Positions 35,907-48,884 of a DNA stretch of 64,000 nucleotides are shown piece by piece. Both the position numbers and the translations under genes were made by a program. This stretch comes from Gordionus sp. m RMFG-2023. Lineage: Eukaryota; Nematomorpha; Gordioida; Chordodea; Parachordodidae. The notes under the pieces were generated by a model that saw nothing but the letters and a program-made list of their open reading frames with translations, had not been told where the DNA came from and searched no databases. How positions within the stretch are numbered: position 1 is the stretch's first letter; every line of letters begins with the position of its first letter. The stretch covers positions 22,244,508-22,308,507 of the forward strand of contig NC_088776.1 of NCBI RefSeq assembly GCF_954871325.1. The letters are read 5' to 3'.

Positions 35907-38900
35907 ATGAATCAATACTTTTTGACTCTTATAAATATGAATATATAAATATTTAACTAATTATATACTATAAGTAGGTGGCGCTTTTATTCATATAAAT
36001 TTGTGAATATTTTTTAGTGGACTCAATTTGGCAAAATAAAATTAAGAAAAAGACCTTGTAAAAAATCAGGACGGTAAAATAATTATATGATGTATATAAT
36101 ATAATTATCGTTAAATAAACTTTTTTTAGAAAAATAAAATAAAAGACATTAAAATTAAAATATGTATTATTATTATTATTATAATCTATATTATATTATA
36201 GAAAGCAAGCTTTTTACACTATCTCATTAGCATAATATAAAAAATTCTATTTTATAGGTATGACTATGTCTTCTATAACAAAATATTATTATATTTATTA
36301 TGTTTTTAGAAGGCAATTTTATCATATTTGGACGTCCTTTGTAAAATATCTGTAATATCAATATGATATATTCATATTATTGTATAAATAAAAAAATTTA
36401 ATAACCTTTAAAAAAAGAATTCTCGATTTCAAATTATTAGAAGGTCCAAACTAATTAACTAACCTAAACGAAGGATTAGGTTTCGTTATATAACTGTTTA
36501 TATAATTATATTTTGTTTTAAATATAGTTTATTTATTGTTATTTTGTAAGTTATATCCAATATATTATGCATTTAAAAATAAATTTATGCAATTTAATTA
36601 TTTTTTTTTATTTGTTTTTTATACCATTATATTAGGAATATCTGGAATTGTGTATAGCAGCTAGTCTAGTGGATTATTTTAGTTACGCTTTCTTTGAGTA
36701 GTGATTTATTAAAAATTTGAAATAAGGCAAAAATCCTAAAAAATATATTATTGTGAAGAGTTTATATTTATTTCACATATAAGTGAAACAGTAATTTAAT
36801 AAAATTTTTATTTTTCATTCCTTTTATACTATTTGCCATACCGCCATGGCTTTTTATGGTTAATATATTTATCATGTTAGTTTACGTTTCCATTTAATTT
36901 GGCTTAGCATCCTCAAATTACAACTTATTCTTTCAAACTTTTTAAAGATTTGAATATTCCCATTTTAGAATTTTCAGCTGTAACATAGGGAAATATAAAT
37001 ATTATATTAGTCATTGCTAATTATGCCACCTATGGATTATAGAATTTCAGCTTCACTAAGACCCACTGGATATTAGTCCGCCACGCATAATGTAATATAG
37101 AGTTTTGCCAGTAATGTAGCCAAAGTTTATTCGGGAGGGGAGTATATGAAAGTTTTTTGAGGTATCGCCACTAAGCATTCAATCTGCTCGACCTTTGGCC
37201 AGGCCCCTTCTCCTATGGGAAATATACATTTATTCTTAATTTTATTTCTATTTTTATTTTGCTTTTTAAAAATATGTAAATCTTTATATCATCTCTTAAA
37301 GTTGGCATAACAATTGAAAGCCCTAATTCTAACATATACCAATATTTCATGCTTCATTAGTGTCTATGAGTGCTTTACCCAGAATAACAAGTATAAAGGA
37401 ACAATTAATAGCAACAAGGTTTTGGTCAACTCTGCCATTAATATATAAGACCCACATATATTACATACAGCGGCGTGTTTAAGGGACTCATTTTGAGGAT
37501 TATGCGGTTTAGAAGTAAAAAAAATGCATATTACTTTCAGTTCCAATGAGTATCAAAACTCTTTTTTCACATTTATTTCATTTTTGGGTTAAACATCACC
37601 CTAAACTCTTTTTTATCCTCACCAACACATTAAACACTGGTACATGATTTCCTCCGGTTATACAAAGTAAATTCATATTACATTTTCATACCAGGCCATT
37701 TTAATAGTATATAAAATGTCGAGTAAAATAATATATATAAAAATAAATCAAATCAAATATTTAGTTTTTAGGATTTGATTGAACCATAATTGTGGAAGCA
37801 AAGTTAAAGCTAACTTTACCCAAGTATAAGTGATATAGAGTTTATTTAGCCAATTTTAGTCTATTCAGTTTGAAGAAAGTACTAAATTTAGTGTAAGCAC
37901 AAACAAAGAGTACAATATTAATCCCCATAAAAACTTATTAGCCAAAGGTTATGCCGAACTGCTCTGGAGGGAGTCTGGGGTGGAGTCCCTAACAATGTGT
38001 TTAAATTAGATTATTTTCAAAAATATATTATAAGAAAGTATTCGAATACTATCTTATTATTCGAATAATATTTATTATTATTAAAATAATATTTATTCGA
38101 ATGCAAATTAACAGTTATTTTTTATATATTACAGATGAAATAGGTTAAATGTATACTATGCGGAAGAATTTAGATATCATAAATATTGAGCATGATCTAG
38201 ATCCTATAAAATTAATAAGGACTGTACCAGATAGGGCAAACAAAAGCCTATTAAAAACCAAAATTAAAAGAAAAACTCCTATTTATATTATATTTCACTA
38301 GAGGAGTTATAATTTTTTTAACTTATTTACTTTTTCAAAATTAAGAACATTTGATAATACTAATAGGAGTTTTATTAACCTAAGCATGAAAATTATTTTT
38401 CATCCTATTTTAGTTAGATTAGATGTCATTAAAAATTGTATAGCAATTATTATTAAAATTACTCTAAAAATATTTAAAGCCAAAAATTGGAAGAAATTGT
38501 ATAAATCACAAAACAATTATTTGGCTTATTATATACAGATATAATATAATTTAAGCAATGCCAATTTCTCTCTAAAATTGCCAACAAAATTCTTCAAAGA
38601 ACACCCCAAAGGTATTAATATCTTTATCTTACATCTCTTTTTTTGTAAAAATAATTTTTGGCGACTTATATTTTAATAGAATAAAAAAATTTGGTTTTAT
38701 TTGTATGAATTATGTAAATACAATTTATACATAAAATTTTATGCCTTATGGTTATTATGATATGATGAATAATAGTGGAATTTATTGTTTACATTATTAT
38801 AATATATAATAATAAATCACATTGAATGTAAACATGATTTATGTCTAGATATATAATGGATTTAAAATCCTTTCCCTACCGAATGAACTAAAGTGTGTTA

Positions 38901-39762
38901 ATCAATATATTAATTCCAACATCCTAGAACCCGGCATGGACCTGTCCAATCTATATCTGATCCAACACTCTGGTTAATATTTTGGCATTTATTTCTAAAT
39001 GTTTATTCTGGCCGGCTTGAACGCAAAAGGGAAATTTTTCTCTAGCGCTAATTTTTTCGTTCTGTATAAAATATATATAAATAGTAAAATTTTTTATAGG
39101 TTATTTATTTTCAGATCGGACTTGGACCTTATTTTAATTAGATGATCAAATTAAACTTATTTCTAAAAATTCATAGTTCTGGTAAGAAAGAAAAGTCGGG
39201 CCAGATCGGTCAGGATTTTTATAAAAATTAGCGCTTTCTAATTATTAAATTTATATTTTTTAATTAATAACACTTAACTTATTTAAATTGTTGTGATTGA
39301 ACATATGTTAAAAAAGATTTAACAGGCTATGGAGTTATAAGAATTTATGAGAAATTTTAATTTAGATTCACTATTAGTGAACCAAGTAGACTGGTAAGCT
39401 TTTATCATTTCATCTAGCACATTTTATTGAGAAAATAAATTCAATTAATATTACTAAAATTTTAATATAATCTTGTTTCGCATTGACCTTTTTTATTAGC
39501 AATCTTTCTGTTGCGTAATGTCGAAAAATCGGCATACATATTATTCGCTATGGCCAGCCCCAGCTCTAAGGTAACCTCATAAGATAGTTTCTGATACGAG
39601 GTGACTTTAATGAAAAGGATATTTAAAAGTCATTTTGCATTTAAATATTTTATGCGAGCTCTGTATATTGGAAGATATAAGATATAACAGAAGGTTAACT
39701 CGAGTTATCTGTCTAGAATATTTAGTGATAAATAACGGCTTTATACTAAATATTAATTATAG
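35907..39762. other. AT-rich interval with decayed transposon ends
   Basis: No gene. At 37109-37150 CAGTAATGTAGCCAAAG followed by TCGGGAGGGGAG resembles a hAT terminus (compare CAGTGGCGTAG at 45080). Near 37960-37990 GGAGGGAGTCTGGGGTGGAG is the kind of G-rich subterminal sequence seen in hAT ends. GC-rich CCCGGCATGGACC and GTCGGGCCAGATCGGTC patches at 38930-39220 resemble the GC-rich MITEs. All are too decayed to bound. Confidence 0.4.
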
Positions 39763-39770
39763 TTTATAAG
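39763..39770. repeat. TSD of hAT B, left
   Basis: TTTATAAG, identical to 41597-41604. Confidence 0.92.
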
Positions 39771-40109
39771 CATTGGCCTACGCAGCGGGGGGCAGGGGGG
39801 CAAATCCCCCCTAAAGCCAAAAAATGCAGATGCCGGATATATTTTTCAAAAATATTATTGTTTATATTAATTTATATTTGTTAATATTTATTCCTATCTC
39901 ATATTAAATACATATTTAATTACATTTATTATCACATTTATCTACTAAGTTATTTTATCAATTAATTTCGATTTCAAGTTTTCTGGCGTAATATTTACTT
40001 ATTATTTTCAAATTTTTAGTGGCCTAATATTTACCTACCATTTTCAAATTTCTAGTCAAATAATTATTATTTCTGAAACTTCTTCTCCAGCAGGGAAAAA
40101 GAAATTGCA

Positions 40110-40684
40110 ACCTTGTCCAACGAGATAGAGTCTCTGCCATCAAGCAGTAACAGCTTTTAAGGAGTTAGAAGAGCCAATTATTTGCTATTACTGAAATATC
40201 ACAATGGCCTGAAAGAAATATTTCCTCAGAAGCAAGAAAATTATTGGATTCATTGCTTATTCCAAATTTTATTTCTCATTAGAATGTATTATTTAATTAT
40301 ATAACTATTTTAAGTATTACTTTTCAAAAACATGACATTGACTTGATTAAGAAAATGAGAATAGCGGAGAGCATTTTATCAGAACTCAAGGAAATTAGAG
40401 CTAATGTTGATGAAGAATTTCATATTTTATATTTTATTGTTGAGTCAAAAGCAGAGTTATACGTGTTTAATATTTGTCTCCCTCGACTTGTAGCAAGGCA
40501 AGCTCATCATTAAGACATTAATATAGGATCAGTAGAAGAGTATATCTTAAATACAGATACATTTATAACCCAAATAAATGAATTTTTAATTCATCTTGCA
40601 GCACTTACTAATCTGCAAATATTACTTCCACAAAAGCCTTCCCAACCATTTTCAGATGGTGATAGAAAAAAAAATATTTGTTAG
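40110..40684 (+). pseudogene. hAT transposase fragments of element B
   Basis: A plus-strand frame at about 40330-40510 reads KHDIDLIKKMRIAESILSEL, then KEIRANVDEEFH and CLPRLVARQAHH. This is the ZMYM1-type hAT region just before the C-terminal dimerisation part, and it covers code that is decayed in A. INEFLIHLAALTNLQILLPQ follows. There are several stops and shifts, and no N-terminal zinc finger. The dimerisation motif itself (ERSFS-type) is not present in either A or B, so the family had lost its enzyme before these copies moved. Confidence 0.8.
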
Positions 40685-40875
40685 ATTGTTATTATGAAGA
40701 CGTTAAAGTATCTTTGAATAACTATGTTTATAAGATTAACTATGGTTGATATAGTCCCAAAAAATGCTATGAATGCTCTGCATTTTAGATTAAATTCCCA
40801 ATGTATTAAAAGGGTATATAAACTCTTCCCATTAGTAAACTAATGAGAGAACATTCTCTTTTTTAAGAAGAATAA

Positions 40876-41201
40876 CAGAGGCCTGCAGAAGCACCATTTG
40901 CAGGGCACGGCCCGGGTTTTTTTTAAAGATTTTTTACTGCCCGGCCTGGGTTTTTTTTTAAAAATTTTCAGGCCCGGCCCGGATTTTTTTAAAATAAATT
41001 ATATTTATTTTTGATTTTTATAGCTAATAATAACGATTTCAAATATAGGCTTTTTAAAAAATACAGCCCGGATTGGGTGTTTTTTTTAAAATAATTCAGG
41101 CCCGGCTTGGGTGTTTTTTTTAAAAATTTTGGGCCCGTCCCGGGTATATTTAAAAAAATTAAAATACTGTTAGGCCCGGGGGCCGGGCCTGCAGGTCTCT
41201 G
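40876..41201. mobile_element. GC-rich MITE nested in hAT B
   Basis: Starts CAGAGGCCTGCAG and ends CTGCAGGTCTCTG: inverted repeats, followed inward by GGCCCGG-type runs separated by poly-T. Same family as 1744-2032 and 35157-35280, and at the same place in the host element as in A. Confidence 0.7.
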
Positions 41202-41596
41202 AAAAACATACCAAGAAGTACAACATCTGAAAGTAGATTGAAAGGTTTGGATCTTTTTAATATTCATAGGCATTTGACGACAAGCAAGGATGAGATAATT
41301 GAAAAATTAGCTCAATCACAACGAAGATTGGATTTTACATTGTAAATATATAACATACAAAATGCAATTATTCCTAAGAAACTTTTTAAAGGCTCAAAAT
41401 ATTCAAATTTCTATTTGGGTCATTTAAGTGATTCTTTACATATAATTTTTTTTATAATTCACATTAATTTAAAATTGTGTATTAGAAATAGTTATTAGTC
41501 CTAATAAATTTATGCTTGATATTTTTAAAAAACAATAATATTTCTTAAAAAATTTTATTATCCCCCCCCCATACCAAATTCCTGCGTACGCGCCTG

Positions 41597-41604
41597 TTTA
41601 TAAG
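41597..41604. repeat. TSD of hAT B, right
   Basis: TTTATAAG, identical to 39763-39770. Confidence 0.92.
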
Positions 41605-42878
41605 AATAGAATGAGTAGCATAATGACTAATTATAATTATAGCCAGCCAAAATAGTGTCCAAAGAGATCTTGTGGTGAGAATATTAAAAGTAAAAATTGG
41701 ATAAAATAGTTTGAGAATCGTAATTGATTTGTATTATTTTTTATTTTTGAGCCCGGTTAAATTTTTTAAAATTTATTATTTTACGTAAATACATGGCCCA
41801 GTCAGGAGATCTCCGACTATCGGTACGGACATTAAACGGTAAATTAAGGCCAAATGCTGATTTCTGCCTAATGCTAAAATAATAGGCTGTAAAATCAATA
41901 TATTAGATTGATTAAGAGGAAGCAAATTTCTTCAAATATTTATTCCAAGTTTCTACATCAAAATGTGAGTAAAGAAATGAGTAGAATGTTGAAAATAATA
42001 CATTAAAATATAAATTAATCATAAATATACCCTTTGAACTGAGAATATCAGCTCCGATATTTTAGAGGACAGTTATAATAAGACGTGCTAGTCACCATGA
42101 GATCGGTGGAAGAGCATAGTTTTCGATTAAAAGAAATATTAAAAACGCATTACGAAATATTCAACCAATAGAGATGATGATTAATAAAGTGAACTTTGTA
42201 AAATTTTATTCAGGCCTAACCCGAAGTGGGACTTGTCCAAATAAAAAATATTCTTTTCAAAAAAACACCAATATTTTTAATTTTATTCTAGCGATTAAAA
42301 TTTTCCTTCTTCTTCTATAGATGGTATACTTTTATCAGGCTGATATTTTTCTTTATTTTTTTTTCTTGGTAGACCACTGTAATCAATTTGATGAAGGTTT
42401 GGCTAAGATTTCTCCCACACGATATTAATTAATGAGGAATAAAGTGGGAGAACGGGCAATGGGTTGGGTTTAATCATTCAAAGGTTATGACCCAAACCTG
42501 CTGACATGCTTTAATAGTCACAAACAACTATTAAAAGGGTGGGAAATGCACTCTAACGTATACTCGGTGGGATTGGATGTGCCAGTAATGTTATTACTCA
42601 AAAGGTTTTTAGCCGGAGGAGATCATTTCTTTCGTTAGGTTGACAAAATCGCAAATATTTATGAAGGAGAAGCCATTTTTTTTGTAAATTAATCACAAAC
42701 ATTTCTTGTATTATTTTCTTCGATAAATATAAAAGAACCTAATTTGGTTATTCTCAACAATAATGCGGTAGATCTTGGTGATGGCAAATTTTAATTTAAA
42801 AATTATTTGCATCACAAATTTAAATAAAATAACTTACCTGCGTTTTCTAGAGTTAGTATAAAATAAAAATTTGTATAG
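41605..42878. other. AT-rich interval, no gene seen
   Basis: No supported frame or RNA. GGCCCAGTCAGGAGATCTCCGA (about 41792-41813) is a small GC-rich patch with a palindromic GGAGATCTCC, possibly a decayed MITE end. Confidence 0.45.
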
Positions 42879-42883
42879 GGTAT

Positions 42884-43204
42884 TGTTGTAGTTTTGTATT
42901 TTTGTTATATATATTTATAATGATATATATGAAATGTCAATCAAAAGTGATCTTTTGAGTTGTTTTTTTGAGAGGATTAATGTAAAGAAGAAGATCACAT
43001 GTTCTTTTGTTAATAGAACATGTCCTTTTGTTGTTTTGTATGGATTTTTTCAATGTGGTTTGTATATGTATGTTAATACGTAAATATGAGTAAATATATT
43101 ATACTTTTTTTTTAATTATGATTGTATAAATATGAACCAATGATAATAAACTTATTTTGGAATCTTTAGATGGTAATATTATTAAATATGAGCGAACGTA
43201 AATA
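42884..43204 (+). repeat. 5' LTR of the LTR-element fossil
   Basis: About 321 bp. It shares long runs with 49939-50267, such as GTCAATCAAAAGTGATCTTT and TATGAGTAAATATATTATAC. Confidence 0.85.
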
Positions 43205-43219
43205 TTGGTGCCGATGACC
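43205..43219 (+). other. Primer-binding-site-like sequence
   Basis: TTGGTGCCGATGACC directly follows the 5' LTR. TGG at this place matches the 3' CCA end of a tRNA. Which tRNA is not determined. Confidence 0.6.
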
Positions 43220-45079
43220 TCAGGATCTATCTAGGGATTAATGAGAATTAGACCTGTGCGCCGATGTCTCAATCAACGGCGGCGGTTTTTAAAAAAATTT
43301 TATCGGTGTTCGGCGGCTTGCCGATTTCGCCGCCGTCTACTAAATTGTCGGCGGCGGCGGCGCAATATTTATTTTAAAAATTTTTAAATGAATTTAATTT
43401 ATAAATCAATTTATTTTTTAATGAATTTAATTTATAAATTAGTGTATTACATTTTTTATAATTTATTTGGGCGATCTTTTTTAAAATAAACATAGTTTAA
43501 TTGATCTTAAATTATTTCCTGTCTCACTCCAATTTAAATTTATGTATTTTCTCATTCTCAGAAATAGACTAAGGAATTGCATTATACTCAGATCAGAGCC
43601 ACATCCAACACATATAAGAAATATTCTATTGATTTTTATTATAATTAAAATAAATTTGGAATGCAAGCAAAATATAAAGTATGAAATATAATAAGTCAGA
43701 ATTCAGATTTAGCAAATAATTGTCATGAATAAACAATATTTTATCAAGATTTGTGGGACATAAAGAAGTCCTTTTAGCATTGAGTATTAATCCAGCAATG
43801 GATTCGCTGTGCATGTATACAACGAACCTTCCTAACTACATTAGCAAGCATAGGAAGTTCCAGTCGCTTTTTCTTCCAAAAGATTAATGTGTCCTCTTCT
43901 GGGATATTATTTTGGCTGAGCAAAATATGGCATTCTTGTTCTAGATTACTAATATTGTTATAATCGTTATTTGGAAGGGAATTTACGAGCTAATTTAGCT
44001 ATATAAGAGCTTGATGTTTGACCATTATCCTCAACTTGAATTTCACTCTGTGCATTTCTATCATGCTCTAAAAGTTTTAAATGTCGAATTAAAAATTGCA
44101 ATGATGTCGTAGAATTCGAATTTAAATATTCTGAAACAACTTTAAGATTTTGAAATGTGGGATCAAGTAGAGTTGCTAATATCTAATGTTTAAAATATAA
44201 TTTTATTAATAAAAATATAAAATAACTTGAAGTTCAGTAATGGGAAACCTATGGTCAAGCTTTTTTTTCATATTTTCTTTTAAGCATATAATATCTGAGC
44301 AATCAGATCTATTGATTTGTATATGAGCTTCTATTTCACTGCGAAATAATAACCCTAAGTTTATTGTAGATCCTATTTGGGAGGAAAGAAATTCCACCGA
44401 CTCTCGGAATGGATTTAATACTGCGTAAAGCTCATCAATCATATCCCATTCATTATTAAAGAGTTTTAAAGATTGTTTTCCAATTTTGTTTAGAACATTA
44501 TTTATAGAATTTTGTTTACACTGAGAACACTTTCTAGCATATATGCTATGCCAGCGGGTAGGGCAATTTAATTATAAAGTTTTTGCATTAATTAGATTGG
44601 TTGGTGCAATGCCATTTCTATTATCCGATTCATCAGACATATCAAAATGGTCAAGGTATGGATCAAAATAATTAATATCCAAGATATACCTGCCTCATAA
44701 ATTGACTGCAGACATTTACGATGTTCAGCCTCAATTTCACATTCCAAATCTACTTGATATCTAAGGGCTGAAATAATTTCTCTAATTTTTTTAATAAGAA
44801 TATCAATTTTGGTAACTTTTTTATGCCATCAACTGTAACCAAATTATGAAGTCCATGCCCTAAGCATAAATGATGCTCATAATTCTCTAATCTGACGCTT
44901 CTTTTGACATTGGCCCCAGCATTAGTTACCATTTGTATTATTTTGGCTTTTAAATGGAACTCCTCTTCAATACTATCTCTCAGATAATATTGTTTCCCCA
45001 GTATGCTTTTGAATCACTTTCTAGTTGCTAGGGTAAAATATTTTAAATCACAATTTCCATCTAAATGATGAAGATTAAA

Positions 45080-46815
45080 CAGTGGCGTAGGCATGGGCCC
45101 CCCCATATGAAAAATGAAAAAAAAAAATTTTTTTTAAATATAATAAATTCTTAATAAACGCTTGATTTTTATGTTTTAAATTTATTATAAATAATAATAG
45201 ATATATACATTTGATTATTTTTATATTTATTAAATAAATTTTATATTATTTTGCATTTCATAAAAGTTGTCTAGTTTGTCATATTCCATTTTATAAAAAT
45301 ATATATTTCTCATTTTCAATATGAATTTCACACCACCCAAAAAAGGGAGGTATTTATTCAAACGTATTATGATATTGACTCAAAAAATCAAAAAAAAAAC
45401 TAAAAGATTTTGTCCGACCAGATTCATCGAAAGACAAGAGTCGGTGAAACTCTTTATTGAACTATATGATGTTGTCTTTGCAGCACTAGAATTTTATATA
45501 TCAAGCAAGGAAAAAGATTCAGCAGATGCCGAAAATCTTTTGCAGGCTATTATTAAGCCACAGTTTTTAATTTCAATTCAATGTGTTTATTTTTTATTTA
45601 ATTATACATATGATTTTAGCAAAATGCTACAAAAAATTGATTTGGATTTAAGGGAGATTATGAATAGAGCAAAGGATATTGTTGAAATATTAACATCAGA
45701 GAGAATGTTGATGAAAAATTTCATGAAATATATGAAAAAGTAAAGGAGATTGCTAATATGTTTGGAATTGAAAATTTTAAACCTAGAGTAGTCTCTAGAC
45801 AATCCAATCGATCAAATATTGTTGCATCTACGATTGAGGATTTTTATAAAATAAACATTTTTATTCCCCTTATTGATACATTTTTTCAATTAAAAGAAAG
45901 ATTTATTAGTCATAATTATATTTTAAAAAGCTTTTATTTTCTTTTGCCGGTTGAATCTAAACTGTTGATTACACTTGAAACACGAGAGGATATTAAAAAA
46001 ATCTCAGAGTTTTATGCTGATGATTTAGTAAGTTCATATGATAAGTTACTTTATGATGTCGAATTTTGGTATAAAAATCTTGACAGAATAGGGTATTCTT
46101 TGAGACCAAAAAATGTTCTGCAGGCCCTTTCCATGTGTAATTGCATTTTAGATTCCCTGCCTTATATCAAAACATTATTAATTATTTTAGCTACCTTGCC
46201 AATTAGTACCTGCACTAATGAAAGGTCTTTTTCAACTTTAAAAAGGTTAAAAACCTATTTAAGAAACACAACCGGTGAAAAACGTTTAAATGAATTAGCC
46301 CTATTGAATATTTAAAAGGAGATTATTTTAGATAAAAATTTGATTCTAGATGAATTAGCAAAATTTCAGAGAATAACATTTTATTAGTTTTAATATATAA
46401 TCAATTTTTTTTTGTAAAAAAAGTATTATTTATAAGATAATATCATCATATTTTTTTAAATACCATTATTTGCATAAGAATTACACATATTTTATATAAT
46501 TGTAAAAAATTACTTTTTTTTAAATAGAGTCTTTATACATTATAATTTTTAATATTAAAATCTGTATTATATAAAATTTCAACATTTTGACACTATTTTA
46601 ATTAATAAAAATATATATACATGATTAAATAAAGGAATGTAAAATATATAATAAAATACCCTAAAATTTTGTTATATGAAAATATAAAACAATTTTAACA
46701 AATCCAAAAATATAAGCAATTAAGTGTTCAAACAAAATAGGAAGGAGGGGGGGAAACCCCCCCTCCAAGAAATTTTTAACCCTCTTTCCATGATAAAATC
46801 CTGGCTACGCCACTG
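45080..46815 (+). mobile_element. hAT element C nested in D
   Basis: The ends are CAGTGGCGTAGGCATGGG and GGCTACGCCACTG (inverted CAGTGGCGTAGCC), a textbook hAT TIR. The TSD AGATTAAA (45072-45079) / AGACTAAA (46816-46823) has one mismatch. C/G runs lie just inside both ends. The transposase C-terminal third is preserved and the N-terminal part is missing, so this is an internally deleted copy of 1736 bp. Confidence 0.92.
45321..46315 (+). pseudogene. ZMYM1-type hAT transposase C-terminal part of element C
   Basis: Frame 1 (45321-45743) carries FCPTRFIERQESVKLFIELY, the C-P-TRW-type block. Frame 2 (45758-46315, really open from about 45700) carries FGIENFKPRVVSRQSNRSN, then IPLIDTFFQLKERFI, and ends with the dimerisation motif STCTNERSFSTLKRLKTYLR and LALLNI. 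The two frames join after a one-base shift near 45700: the second frame continues ENVDEKFHEIYEKVKE, which fits the family. The first ~300 residues (zinc finger and first catalytic blocks) are absent. Well-preserved relic, not functional. Confidence 0.85.
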
Positions 46816-47169
46816 AGACTAAATGTGATATAATTTCGACGCTCGAAATAATAGGTCCATAAATCAAAAGTGATAGAACAAAATTTTGGTCCAGAATCAA
46901 TTAGATTTAAAACATGGGCCTTTATAGATAAATAAACATCGTCTAGAGCACCCCGAATAATGGTTGTCCTATTTGGCAATTCTGATGAGGAATCAATTAT
47001 CTTATATTTCTATTTTTTAGTAAATTTATTTTTTAATAATCATTTTATATAATTTTAAACCTTTAGAAAATCTGTCATTCCTTTATTGTTTATAGAATCA
47101 AATGGCGTTGAATATAAGCAGCACGTCAAAACATAATTTCGCCCTATTAGATTTCATATTTATTTTAAA

Positions 47170-47525
47170 CATTTAAAAGAATTTAAAAAACATCAAAATA
47201 ATTAGAGCTGGAATGAAACAAATTATAAATTAGATTTAATTTTAACTTTCAAAATAAAGTTTTACATAATTAATTTAATAAAATATATATTAAGTTTATA
47301 CATTAAAAAGACATTTAAAAAACTTAATAATTAGAGTTGGAATGAAACAAATTATGAATTTGATTTAGTAGTAACTTTCAAAATAAAGTTTTACATAATT
47401 AATTTAATAAATTATATATTAAGTTTATATATTAAAAAGATCTCAAAATAGAGCTGGCAATAAATAAACTAAAAATTTAGTTGTTTTAAACTTTTAAAAT
47501 AAAGTTTAATAAAATTAATTTAACA
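47170..47525. repeat. ~135-bp tandem repeat within hAT D
   Basis: About 2.6 copies with AATTAGAGCTGGAATGAAAC and TTTCAAAATAAAGTTTTACA words. It lies in the non-coding part of D, between the transposase code and the right end. Confidence 0.8.
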
Positions 47526-48424
47526 AACAGAGCCATTTTTAATTTTTTATATTGTTGCTGCATCTTGCTGTTGGTTTTAAAGATATTTTAAGACTTTGAA
47601 TGGATTTATTATTATTCATTTTTTCTGATAGTTTGTGATAATTAATTAAGTGCCTAGATAGATTACTTGTACTTATATTTTTACTAAAACATTTTATTTC
47701 ATAACTAAAATATAAAATATATATAAATATAAATAAAAGTCTAAAAAAAATAAATTACTGTGAAAATGAATTATGTTTATTCGAATCTTCCTCATCTTTT
47801 TTCGCCAATTTTAAACAAGGTTCACAATAAATATAATCAGACATTAATGTGCTTTATTTTCATTCTTCAAAATAAGATTTACAAAGTACCTCCAGACATA
47901 ATTTGATTTTATTACAGAGAGAGTTGTTATTTCATAATTGTATATAGGGTGGTTTAAAACGTGCAAGTCCATAAAAATAATTAATATGAATTGTTTGTGG
48001 AAATAAAATATGACGTATGAATGAATTTAAATGATATACACTAGTCTATTATATATAGCAATAGAATACAATTCATATTTTAATTTTATTAATGTTAGTA
48101 TTCAAATTAAAATAATAATAATTTAATATATAAATATAATTAATATGCTTTCTAAAAATTACATACGCCGCGCCACCGCCATAATAAAAATCGGCGGCGA
48201 GCCGGCTCGCGCCGCTGATCTCAATCGGTGGCTTTTCCGACGTGAATAAAAATCCCGGCGGCGCACAGGTTTAATTAGAATACAATGCAATGTACAGAAT
48301 AAGAAAGGTATGACCAGTAAAGATTTCATGTTAAAGATATAAATTAATTTATAAAAATGAGATAGGTATGTTTGTACATTTTTGGGCTAGTTTAAGGAAG
48401 AAATATTAGGATGCATAATTCATT

Positions 48425-48770
48425 TATTTTAATGTTTATATATTATTAATTTGGTGCGCAAGTTGGTTTCATAAATTGAACTACATTTGAAATAAAAGTT
48501 TATATATTATTAATTTGGTGGATAAAAGTTGCATAAATTGAACTACATTTGAAATAAAGGTTTATATATTATTAATTTGGTGGAAGTTAGTTTCATAAAT
48601 TGAACTACATTTAAAATAAAGGTTTAAATATTATTAATTTGGTGGGTAAGTTAGATAAATTGAACTACATTTGAAATAAAGGTTTATATATTTTTAATTT
48701 GGTGGGTAAGTTAGTTTCATAAATTGAACTACATTTGAAATAAAGGTTTATATATTATTAATTTGGTATT
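48425..48770. repeat. ~62-bp tandem repeat in the LTR element
   Basis: Five to six copies of TTTATATATTATTAATTTGG ... TTGAACTACATTTGAAATAA, in the interior of the LTR-element fossil. Confidence 0.9.
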
Positions 48771-48884
48771 CTGCTTCTATCCCTCAAAAAGTGTAGCATT
48801 TGAAATAACGTTTAAAGGCGAGTTGAATACATAATATCAAATATATGTTGTTTAATTGGTATTAAACATATATAAATTTAATTT

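Larger units (their letters stand above)
39771..41596 (+). mobile_element. hAT element B, inverted sister of A
   Basis: The left end CATTGGCCTACGCAGCGGGG and the right end CCTGCGTACGCGCCTG are the ends of element A in reverse order. The TSD is a perfect 8-bp TTTATAAG (39763-39770 and 41597-41604). Homology with A covers the whole length, including the G/C runs and the nested MITE. The transposase code is equally degraded. The perfect TSD against A's one-mismatch TSD weakly suggests that B inserted later. Confidence 0.93.
43700..46979 (-). pseudogene. hAT transposase relic of element D
   Basis: Minus-strand pieces in order are: 46979-46816, SITFDLWTYYFERRNYITFS, the first catalytic-Asp block of BED-type hATs; then, beyond element C, 44932-44750, TNAGANVKRSVR followed by HHLCLGHGLHNLV, the second block; then about 44590-44206, CPTRWHSIYARK, LNPFRESVEFLSSQIGS and later helices; then, near 43860-43940, a damaged C-terminal part with DTLIFWKKKRLELPMLANVV, equivalent to the W..... 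P.L...A segment before the dimerisation motif. Stops and shifts separate the pieces, so there is no function. Confidence 0.82.
43252..48270 (-). mobile_element. hAT element D (BED-type relic), interrupted by hAT C
   Basis: The ends are ACCTGTGCGCCG and its inverse CGGCGCACAGGT. Both are followed inward by striking GC-rich GGCGGCGG arrays (43275-43370 and 48165-48265) in otherwise AT-rich DNA. Flanks AGAATTAG (43244-43251) and TTAATTAG (48271-48278) agree at 6 of 8 positions. Transposase code is on the minus strand. Without the inserted element C (45080-46815), D is about 3.3 kb, a normal hAT length. It landed about 47 bp inside the LTR element. Confidence 0.82.

Noticed and set aside
43275-43370. 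CGG-rich stretch as a CpG island or promoter
   Set aside because: An inverted counterpart lies at 48165-48265, and both sit just inside the TIRs of hAT D; it is a transposon terminus.
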